A stretch of DNA of 64,000 nucleotides from Myxococcus sp. RHSTA-1-4 (GTDB taxonomy: Bacteria; Myxococcota; Myxococcia; Myxococcales; Myxococcaceae): contig NZ_JAIQDG010000032.1 of NCBI RefSeq assembly GCF_020037125.1, forward strand, positions 1 through 64,000, in the 5' to 3' direction. The number at the start of each line of letters is the position of its first letter. The first letter of the stretch is position 1. The translations under genes were made by a program, and so were the position numbers. Shown here in pieces: positions 37,636 through 44,469 of the stretch. The notes below the pieces were generated by a model. It saw only the letters and a list, made by a program, of their open reading frames with translations, did no database searches and had not been told where the DNA came from.

Positions 37636-39392
37636 AGCCCTTCGAGCAGCAGACCTATTACGAGATCCTGGAGGTTCCCGTCACCGCGCCGGTGGACGAC
37701 ATTCGCGCGTCGTACTCGCGGTTGATGGAGCTGTATGCGCCGGACTCCATCGCCGTGTACGCGCTGGTGGAGCCGGAGCAGGTGGACGCACTGCGCGCCC
37801 GGCTGACCGAGGCGCTGGAGATCCTCACCGACGCGGAGCTGCGGGCCGAGTACGACCAGGAGCTGGGGCTGCCCGCCCGGCGGATGGTGGAGGCCGTCGC
37901 GGCCGGGGGGCAGCCCTCGCCCGAGGCCCCGCCCGAAGCGGGCACGGTGGCCCATGCCGCCGAGGCGCTCGCCAATGCGGCGGTGGAGGAGGGCGCGGCC
38001 TCGAGCGCGACGCCCCCGCCCGAACAGCCCGCGACGACGTCTTCGGGGCCGGAGGACTTCCGCGCCACGTTCTTCCGCGGGTTCTCCTTCGCGTACGTGT
38101 CCAGCTCCATCCAGGACACGCAGTTCGTGGGCAGCGCGGTGAGCCTGCCGCCGGTTGCCTCCGCAGCGCCCGTGCCCGCCGAGGCAACCTCCAGCACGCC
38201 CGCTCCAAGCACCGCGAGCATTCCCGCAAGGCCGGCCGCCAGTGCACCGGCTCCCGCCGCGAGCGAGCCTGCGTCCAGCGCGCAGCCGCCCGTCGCCGAC
38301 CGTGCTGAGTCCGCTGAATCGGCGCCCAGCGCGCCTGCTTCGGCTCCCGCGAGTGTCTCCGCCGAGCCGGCTCCCACCGGCACGCCTGCTTCGACTCCGG
38401 AGAGTGTCTCCGCCGAATCGGCACGCGGCACGCCTGCTTCGACTCCGGCGAGTGTCGCCGCCGAGCCGGCCTCCAGCACGCTCGTCTCGGGTACCCCGAG
38501 CGTCTCCGCCGAGCCGGCACGCAGCACGCCTTCGCTCACCACCGCGAGTGCCGCTGCCGAGCCGACTCCCACCAGCACGCCTGTTTCGGCCCCCGCGAGT
38601 GTCTCCGCCGAGCTGACTTCCAGCACGCCTGTTTCGGCCACCGCGAGCGCAGCCGCCGAGCCGGCACGCAGCACACCCGTTTCCGCCGCGAGCGCGCCCA
38701 TCGCTCCCGCCCAGGAGGGCCCGAGCGCGCCTCCCAGTTCCACCGCCACGAGCGCGCCCATCGCTCCCGCCCAGGCGAGTCCGAGCACCTCCTCCGCGCC
38801 CGCCTCCGGCACCGTTGCCTCCGCGCCAGCGAGCACCGCGGTCACCGCCGTGCCCGCCCGCACGGAGGTTCCCGCGGCTCCCATGCCCCGCGCCGTGCCT
38901 CCACCCCTGCCGAGCGCCCGAGCGGCGGCTGCCCGCGCCTCCGCCGAGCCCTCGGTTCCTCCTCAGCCCCCGGAGCAGGCCCGGCCGCCAGCGCGTCCGG
39001 CCGCCGGGCGTCAACTCGGTGACGCCCAGGTCATCGCCCAGGACTCGGCCATCGCCACCGCTGAGGCGGCGCTGGCGCAGGTGGCGGCCCGGGTGCGCGA
39101 GCCGCCCCCGCGCCCCCGTACCCCCGACATCCCGGCGGACGCCGAGTTCAACGGCGAACTCCTGCGCCGCGTGCGCGAGGCCCGGGGGCAGTCCCTCCAG
39201 CAGGTCGCCGATCGTACCCGCATCTCCAAGGCCCACCTGGAGAACGTGGAGGCGGACCGCTACTCCGCCCTCCCGGCCCAGGTGTACCTGCGCGGCATCC
39301 TCATGAATCTGGCCCGCGAGCTGGGACTGGATCCACTCCGGGTCTCCCGGAGCTACCTCGCCCTGGCTTCTGAGAAGTCGGGGAAGAAGTGA
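37632..39392 (+). CDS. J-domain-like / low-complexity / RodZ-like HTH fusion protein
   Basis: The 586-residue product starts with a J-domain-like helical unit (about residues 5-75; YYEILEV...ILTDAELRAEYDQEL). The HPD tripeptide that stimulates Hsp70 is not present, so it should not work as a normal co-chaperone. Residues about 80-480 are almost entirely Ala, Ser, Pro, Thr and Val, with imperfect tandem repeats of the kind SVSAEPAxSTPVS. The C-terminal part (about 500-575) is a Cro/RodZ-type HTH (LLRRVREARG...ISKAHLENVEADRYSALPAQVYLRGIL). There is no transmembrane helix. It overlaps the MinD-like gene and is probably functionally coupled to it. Confidence 0.82.
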   Translation: MKPFEQQTYYEILEVPVTAPVDDIRASYSRLMELYAPDSIAVYALVEPEQVDALRARLTEALEILTDAELRAEYDQELGLPARRMVEAVAAGGQPSPEAPPEAGTVAHAAEALANAAVEEGAASSATPPPEQPATTSSGPEDFRATFFRGFSFAYVSSSIQDTQFVGSAVSLPPVASAAPVPAEATSSTPAPSTASIPARPAASAPAPAASEPASSAQPPVADRAESAESAPSAPASAPASVSAEPAPTGTPASTPESVSAESARGTPASTPASVAAEPASSTLVSGTPSVSAEPARSTPSLTTASAAAEPTPTSTPVSAPASVSAELTSSTPVSATASAAAEPARSTPVSAASAPIAPAQEGPSAPPSSTATSAPIAPAQASPSTSSAPASGTVASAPASTAVTAVPARTEVPAAPMPRAVPPPLPSARAAAARASAEPSVPPQPPEQARPPARPAAGRQLGDAQVIAQDSAIATAEAALAQVAARVREPPPRPRTPDIPADAEFNGELLRRVREARGQSLQQVADRTRISKAHLENVEADRYSALPAQVYLRGILMNLARELGLDPLRVSRSYLALASEKSGKK

Positions 39393-39435
39393 TTTCGTCG
39401 GGCGTCCTATTCATCGGCTGGGGGTACAAGGAAAG

Positions 39436-39464
39436 TTGACTCCCCCCATGCCGGTGCCTAAGTA
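39436..39464 (+). promoter_or_regulatory. Candidate promoter of the 87-residue protein gene
   Basis: TTGACT (39436-39441) and TAAGTA (39459-39464) are separated by 17 nt. The ATG lies nine bases after the second element, so the transcript would have almost no leader. AGGTAGGAC just before the ATG could also be a ribosome-binding site, if transcription begins further upstream. Confidence 0.45.
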
Positions 39465-39473
39465 GGTAGGACG

Positions 39474-39737
39474 ATGACGGACGAGGAAAAGGTCAAGGCG
39501 ATGCGGCTCGCCCGTGCGATTGCCTCGGATATCTCACTCTACAACGAGCAGAAGATCATCAAGGGCATCGAGCAGGACAACCTCTTCGAGGTCCTCAAGG
39601 AGGAGCTGGAAGAGGGCCGCGAGCTCTACAAGAGCCGCGTCAGCCAGGAGATCTTCACGAAGATGAACTTCTTCGAGCGAGCCATCAACGACATCGTCCT
39701 GCGCTCCAAGGCGCACGTGAAGTCGAAGATCTGGTAG
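39474..39737 (+). CDS. Small conserved-looking protein, function unknown
   Basis: The 87-residue product is highly charged and mostly helical (MTDEEKVKAMRLARAI...). It has no Cys, no signal and no membrane segment. The pattern E-x-L-K-E-E-L-E-E-G-R-E-L-Y-K suggests a helical hairpin. It lies between the HTH fusion gene and the pseudouridine synthase gene, 11 nt before the latter, and might be co-transcribed with it. I do not recognise the family. Confidence 0.75.
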   Translation: MTDEEKVKAMRLARAIASDISLYNEQKIIKGIEQDNLFEVLKEELEEGRELYKSRVSQEIFTKMNFFERAINDIVLRSKAHVKSKIW

Positions 39738-39748
39738 CTCCGCCGAAC

Positions 39749-40768
39749 GTGGTAGCGCCCGACACGCGAGAGCACCGCGCCCCGCCCGAAGCCCGCGGAG
39801 AGCGCGTGGACCAGTACCTCGCCCGGGCGTTCCCGGAATTCACCCGTTCCCGCATCCAGGGCCTCATCGAGGCCGGGCATGTGCTCGTCGACGGCCAGCC
39901 GGCCAAGACGGCGCGGCGCCTGCGCGGCGGGGAAATGCTCACCCTCCATGTCCCCGCGCCCGTGGCCGCCATTCCAGTGGCGGAGGAGCTACCGCTCGCC
40001 GTGCTGCACGAGGACCGCGACCTCGTCGTGGTGGACAAGGCCGCGGGCATGGTGGTGCACCCGGGCGCGGGGCACGCCTCCGGCACCCTGGTCAACGCGC
40101 TGCTGCACCGCGTGAAGGACCTGGCCGGCGTGGGCGGCGAGCTGCGCCCGGGCATCGTCCACCGCCTGGACAAGGACACCACCGGCTGCCTCGTGGTGGC
40201 CAAGAACGAGCAGGCGCTGGTGGCCTTGCAGAAGTCCTTCAAGACGCGCGCGGTGGAGAAGACGTACCTGGCGCTCGTCCACGGCGCGCCGCCGGCCGAG
40301 GGCCGCATCGAGACGCTCTACGGCCGCCACCCCGTCCACCGCCAGCGCTTCACCGGGAAGGTGAAGGAGGGCAAGCCGGCCATCACCGCCTTCCGCACGC
40401 TGGAGACGTTCGACGGCGCGTCGCTGGTGGAGGTGGACCTGTTCACCGGCCGCACGCACCAGATTCGCGTGCACATGGCGGAGTCCGGCCACCCCCTGCT
40501 GGGCGACGCGCTCTACGGCGCGGGCCGCAAGGCGAAGGGGCTCGCGGCGGAGGCCCAGGAGCTGCTGGGCCGGCAGGCGCTGCACGCCTGGCGCCTGTCC
40601 TTCGCGCACCCGCGCACGGGCAAGGTGCTGGAGCTGGAGGCACCCATCCCCGCGGACTTCACCGCCGCGCTGGCGCTGCTGCGCGGCACCGTCTCCCAGC
40701 CGGAGCCCGAGAAGCCCGCGGCCCGGAAGAAGGCGGCGGCGAAGCGGGCTACAGGCCGGACACGCTGA
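39749..40768 (+). CDS. rluD: RluD-type 23S rRNA pseudouridine synthase
   Basis: The 339-residue protein begins with an S4 RNA-binding domain (about 20-85; SRIQGLIEAGHVLVDGQPAK) and continues with the RluA/RluD catalytic domain. The catalytic aspartate is in HRLDKDTTG (Asp141). GRTHQIRVHM near residue 235 is the second conserved motif. RluD modifies uridines in helix 69 of 23S rRNA, needed for normal subunit association. The protein ends with a Lys/Ala-rich tail (AARKKAAAKRATG), common in GC-rich proteobacteria. It starts at GTG. Its last 20 bases overlap the 3' end of the convergent HD-domain gene. Confidence 0.88.
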   Translation: MVAPDTREHRAPPEARGERVDQYLARAFPEFTRSRIQGLIEAGHVLVDGQPAKTARRLRGGEMLTLHVPAPVAAIPVAEELPLAVLHEDRDLVVVDKAAGMVVHPGAGHASGTLVNALLHRVKDLAGVGGELRPGIVHRLDKDTTGCLVVAKNEQALVALQKSFKTRAVEKTYLALVHGAPPAEGRIETLYGRHPVHRQRFTGKVKEGKPAITAFRTLETFDGASLVEVDLFTGRTHQIRVHMAESGHPLLGDALYGAGRKAKGLAAEAQELLGRQALHAWRLSFAHPRTGKVLELEAPIPADFTAALALLRGTVSQPEPEKPAARKKAAAKRATGRTR

Positions 40769-42059
40769 GGGACTGCTGCCGCTTGGACAGCACCTTCACC
40801 GGCTGAATCGCCATGACGCGCATGAAGACCTCGAGCAGCTCCGGGTCGAACTTGTTGCGCATCTCCGTCCACATCAGCATCAGCGCCACCTCCGGGCCGT
40901 AGGCGTCCCGGTACGGGCGCTTGGAGGTGAGGGCGTCGTACGCGTCGCAGATGGCGATGATCTTCGAGTACACCCCGAGGTTCGTCTTCGGGATGATCAT
41001 CTGGATGTTGCCGCGCGAGTCGCGCACCGCGGTGCCGAAGTCCGTCTTGTGCTCGAACGTCGTCACCACGCGCAGCAGCGTGGAGCGGCTGAAGCCCTTC
41101 TCCATCAGGATGTTGCGCACGGAGATGAGCGGCGCCTTCTGCACCGTCAGCCGCTCGTCCTGGGACAGCGCGCCCCGCTTGGTGGACAGCTCCTCCGGCA
41201 GCGTCGCCATGCCCGCGTCGTGGAAGAGGGCGATGTAGCCCAGGTCGCGAAGCTGCGCCTTCGTCAGCCCCAGCTCCGCGCCGAAGACGATGCACATCAG
41301 GCACACGTTGACCTGGTGGTACACGAGGTACTCGTCCTCGCGCCGCATGGTCGTCATGCCCAGGAAGTGCGTCCGCTGCTCGTAGCAGATGTCCACGAAG
41401 TCCTGCACCAGCCGCAGCGCCTTGGACGCGTTGATGGGCTTTCCGGCGCGCACGGACTCCAGGTACTTCGTGAGGAAGAACACCGCGCGCGCGTAGATGG
41501 TCATCGCGTACTTCTTGCGATCGACCTTCAGGTCGCCCGGGTTGTCCATGTCCTTGTTCAGCTTCTCCTTGAGCTTGGAGAACTTGGCCACCCGCATGTT
41601 GAGCAGCTTGCGGCCCGCCAGCCCGTCCTCCTCCGCCGTGGCCGACTGCTCCTTGGCGAAGATCCAGATGAAGTTCTTCAGCTCGGCCACCGTCACCGGC
41701 TTGGTGAGCGTGAAGCCGCCCACGTCCTTGGAGCGCAGCTCCGCCAGCAGGTAGCGCTGGTTCTCGATGGAGTTCAGGTCCACCTTCACCAGCATGCCGT
41801 TCAGGTAGAAGGACTCCTTGACGCCCGTCAGCTCCAGCCGGCCTTCCTTGCCGATGATCTGATTGACGATGTCCTGGAGCTGGTGCAGCGGCTTCTGGAA
41901 GACCGAGTTCTCCGGGTCATACATCTTCACGGAGCGGATCAGCATGTAGAGGCCGGCCACCATGGAGCGCGCGAGGACCTGGAGCTTCTCGTTGTGCTCG
42001 CGGCCGTACTCGTTGATGTTCTCTTCCTGGGCCTGGCTGATCTTCAGGTTCTCGGCCAT
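40749..42059 (-). CDS. HD-domain protein with a divergent HD-GYP signature
   Basis: The 436-residue protein has an N-terminal domain (about 25-160) that resembles the N-terminus of the neighbouring HEAT protein, then an HD region. The core FHDAGMATLPEEL (His280-Asp281) fits HD-GYP enzymes, and a later DAYDALTSKRPYRDA is the typical DAxDxxxxxRPYR box. However, the HHExxDGxGYP segment is replaced by TFEHKTDFGT, so the GYP itself is absent and cyclic-di-GMP hydrolysis is doubtful. The gene follows the HEAT protein after 3 nt, which implies one operon. It may be a signalling scaffold rather than an enzyme. Confidence 0.82.
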   Translation of the reverse strand: MAENLKISQAQEENINEYGREHNEKLQVLARSMVAGLYMLIRSVKMYDPENSVFQKPLHQLQDIVNQIIGKEGRLELTGVKESFYLNGMLVKVDLNSIENQRYLLAELRSKDVGGFTLTKPVTVAELKNFIWIFAKEQSATAEEDGLAGRKLLNMRVAKFSKLKEKLNKDMDNPGDLKVDRKKYAMTIYARAVFFLTKYLESVRAGKPINASKALRLVQDFVDICYEQRTHFLGMTTMRREDEYLVYHQVNVCLMCIVFGAELGLTKAQLRDLGYIALFHDAGMATLPEELSTKRGALSQDERLTVQKAPLISVRNILMEKGFSRSTLLRVVTTFEHKTDFGTAVRDSRGNIQMIIPKTNLGVYSKIIAICDAYDALTSKRPYRDAYGPEVALMLMWTEMRNKFDPELLEVFMRVMAIQPVKVLSKRQQSLSVSGL

Positions 42060-42062
42060 GGG

Positions 42063-43829
42063 CTAAGCCTCCTCCGGGAGCGCGGAGTCCCCGAACAGCG
42101 TCTTGCGCGTCTGGTACATCGCCTTGCGTGCCGCGGTGAGGACCTCCAGTGGCTGGCTCTTGTCCTCCACCACCGCCTGCAGGATCTTGTAGGCCTGGAT
42201 GGAACACGCGCCGGCCAGCCCGTGGATGGCCAGCAGCTTGTCGTCCATGACCCGCTTCTTGTTGAGCAGCGAGGGCTTCACCGCCAGCATCTGCTGCATC
42301 ATCGACAGCGCCCCGGGAGTGCCGGTGGAGCCGATGGCCGAGTAGAACGCCGCGCGCTCGTCCGGCGTCTTCTTGTCGAACGAGGCGTCACGCACCGCCC
42401 GCACCAGGTCCGAGTAGGCCTTGTCGCGGTCGAACTCAGGCAGCAGCTTCGCCGCCAGCATGCGCACCTGGGAGATGGGGTCATTCAGCGCGTCGGCGAT
42501 CATCCGGCGCGACTCGCCGGTGCGGCCCTTGCCGATGATGTGGAGGACCTCCAGCTTCACCACCAGGTTGGGGCTCTTGAGCACCTGGCCGAACATCTTG
42601 ATGCGCTCGGGGTGGTTGCTCTTCTCCAGGATGTAGACCATGTCGCGCACGGTCTGCGGCCGGTCCGACGACAGCCGCGCGACGAAGGGCTCCGGCACCT
42701 CGCGCGCGAAGCCCGCCAGCACGTCGCCCAGCAGCACGCGGTTCTCCGGTACCTCGAGGGTCTCCAGCACCGCCAGCAGCGGGAAGATGGCGTCCCGGTC
42801 CAACGCCTGCAGGTAGCGCGTCACGTCCGCCGGGTTCTTCGGGCGCGTCGTCTTCAGCGCCTCGCCCATGCGCATCAGGCGTTGCTCCTCGCCCATCTTG
42901 TGCAGGAAGTTGTCCAGCATCTTCCCCAGGCTCGCGCCGCTGTCGCGCTGGGACAGCGCGCGCAGCTTGAGGACGATCTGGTTGATGGTGGCGAAGTCGT
43001 CCTGGATGAGGAGCATGTCCAGCAGCTGTACGAAGATCTCCTCGAGCAGCGCCGCGTCCTCCACGCCCCCTTCCACCACCTGGAACACCGCGCTCACCAG
43101 CTTGGGGAAGAGCCGCGCGTTCTCCTCCTCCGTGACTTCGCGCTGCAGCTTCGCCTTCAGCTCGTCGGACGCGTGACGCCCGCTCACCACGAGGCCGCGG
43201 ATCTGCTCCACGCCGTCCAGCTTGGAGTCCAGGTCCTCCGCGGACACGCGCGCGAAGCGCAGGTAGTCATCCGAGTTCGTCGTCAGCCGCGAGTAGAGGT
43301 AGCCCACCACCTTGTCCACCTCGACCTGCACCTCCTCCTCGGAGGCCGTCTCCATGGAGAAGCCTTCCACCACGACGTACTCCACGTGCTCCATGCTCGC
43401 GCGCCACAACTGCGCCAGCACGTCCTCCGCGCCGCGCTCCGGCTCGGACAGGGCAATGAGCGTGAAGGTGACCAGCTCCTCGATCTGCAGGCCGGGGCGG
43501 AAGATGAGCTGCCGGATGCCGTCCCGGAAGAACTTGTAGGGCAGCGGCGTGTCCTCGGAGAACAGCGACTCGCCATGCAGCGTCAGGTTCTGCTGCTCCA
43601 CCTTCATGGACAGCGGGCCGAACTTGTCGTTGTACGCGACCACGGACTCGAGCGCCTTGCCGAGGAACTCCGGGAAGCGCGACTCGTTGTGGCGGTACAT
43701 GCCGATCTGCTTGATGCCCTTGAGCAGATGGAAGGCGAACGTCTTCGCCATCTCCACCTTCTCACGTGCCTCGGGGGAGAGCTCGGCGTCACCACTCGCG
43801 GCTGGGTTGGCTTTTTGGGGCTGGGCCAT
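42063..43829 (-). CDS. HEAT-repeat protein sharing an N-terminal domain with the adjacent HD protein
   Basis: The 588-residue product has an N-terminal domain of about 150 residues (LLKGIKQIGMYRHNESRF ... LTLHGESLF ... RQLIFRPGLQIEEL) and a long helical C-terminal part with HEAT-like repeats (for example SPNLVVKLEVLHIIGKG and DPISQVRMLAAKLLPEF). The N-terminal pattern (K-x-Y-x3-N-x2-F, a later L-x-L-x-G-x2-L, then a GxxxEL helix) recurs in the following gene. No membrane segment, signal peptide or catalytic motif is visible. It probably acts as a cytosolic binding platform with the HD-domain protein, whose gene starts 3 nt after its stop. Confidence 0.8.
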   Translation of the reverse strand: MAQPQKANPAASGDAELSPEAREKVEMAKTFAFHLLKGIKQIGMYRHNESRFPEFLGKALESVVAYNDKFGPLSMKVEQQNLTLHGESLFSEDTPLPYKFFRDGIRQLIFRPGLQIEELVTFTLIALSEPERGAEDVLAQLWRASMEHVEYVVVEGFSMETASEEEVQVEVDKVVGYLYSRLTTNSDDYLRFARVSAEDLDSKLDGVEQIRGLVVSGRHASDELKAKLQREVTEEENARLFPKLVSAVFQVVEGGVEDAALLEEIFVQLLDMLLIQDDFATINQIVLKLRALSQRDSGASLGKMLDNFLHKMGEEQRLMRMGEALKTTRPKNPADVTRYLQALDRDAIFPLLAVLETLEVPENRVLLGDVLAGFAREVPEPFVARLSSDRPQTVRDMVYILEKSNHPERIKMFGQVLKSPNLVVKLEVLHIIGKGRTGESRRMIADALNDPISQVRMLAAKLLPEFDRDKAYSDLVRAVRDASFDKKTPDERAAFYSAIGSTGTPGALSMMQQMLAVKPSLLNKKRVMDDKLLAIHGLAGACSIQAYKILQAVVEDKSQPLEVLTAARKAMYQTRKTLFGDSALPEEA

Positions 43830-44010
43830 GCGTCTGAAACTCTCCGCTCGGGCGGTATCCCGAGCCTACCCTGATTTCATCCTGTCACCCACTCGGCGGA
43901 CTGGTGGAAGTTCGGGGGCTTGGAGTGACATGCACGTAACAGCGTCTGGAATGGCCGGGATTTCCGGGTGTGGTACGAGCCGCGCCATCCATCGAGGGAG
44001 TCTGCAACGC

Positions 44011-44382
44011 ATGAAACGGCTGCTGGCCTGTGGGGCGATGGTGCTGTCGCTGACGGGGTGTTTCCGGATGAGCGTGCGGACGGGGGCGCCTCGGTCGGGC
44101 GAGGCCCGGGGGCGGGGCGGGGTGAGCCTGGCGTACGGCCTCACCACGTCGAACGTGGCCGCGAGGGAGTGCCCCCACGGACTGTCCCGGGTGGATGTGT
44201 ACTGGCCCGCCTGGGGCCCCATCGTCTACTTCTTCAGCTTCGGCATCGTCGCGCCCCTTCGCGCCGAGTACGTCTGCGCCGAGGCTCCGGGTATGCCCTC
44301 CGCCCCGCTCGACGCCTCGGAGGCCGGCGACGAGGAAGGCGACGGCGACAGCGCCGTGCCGCCTTCCCATCCGCCGCTCTGA
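44011..44382 (+). CDS. Small lipoprotein, Bor-like
   Basis: With the ATG at 44011 the product has 123 residues and begins MKRLLACGAMVLSLTGC, a lipoprotein signal. The mature part contains CPHGLSRVDVYWPAWGPIVYFFSFGIVAPLRAEYVCA, in which two Cys about 40 residues apart flank a hydrophobic stretch. This matches, from memory, the layout of the Bor/Iss family of phage and plasmid outer-membrane lipoproteins. The last 30 residues are acidic and Pro/Ser-rich. The gene stands alone between two minus-strand genes. A hairpin that can end transcripts on both strands follows. Confidence 0.7.
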   Translation: MKRLLACGAMVLSLTGCFRMSVRTGAPRSGEARGRGGVSLAYGLTTSNVAARECPHGLSRVDVYWPAWGPIVYFFSFGIVAPLRAEYVCAEAPGMPSAPLDASEAGDEEGDGDSAVPPSHPPL

Positions 44383-44407
44383 GCCGCGCGGGTGGGCTGA
44401 AGAACAC

Positions 44408-44440
44408 GAGGCGGCGCGGGAAGCTCCCACGCCGCCTCGG
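44408..44440. terminator. Bidirectional hairpin between converging genes
   Basis: CGAGGCGGCG (44408-44417) and CGCCGCCTCG (44431-44440) form a perfect ten-pair stem, extended inside by GGGA/TCCC. It lies between the Bor-like gene and the 3' end of the OPT transporter gene. A second perfect seven-pair hairpin (CCTGACC/GGTCAGG, 44455-44475) lies next to it at the transporter stop. No long T-run follows either. Confidence 0.65.
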
Positions 44441-44469
44441 CTCACTCACAGTCCCTGACCGGGAGGGGG

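Noticed and set aside
37491..39236. Gly/Arg-rich minus-strand open frame opposite the HTH fusion gene.
   Set aside because: It mirrors the Ala/Ser/Pro repeats of the plus-strand gene, and the plus strand has real domains at both ends.
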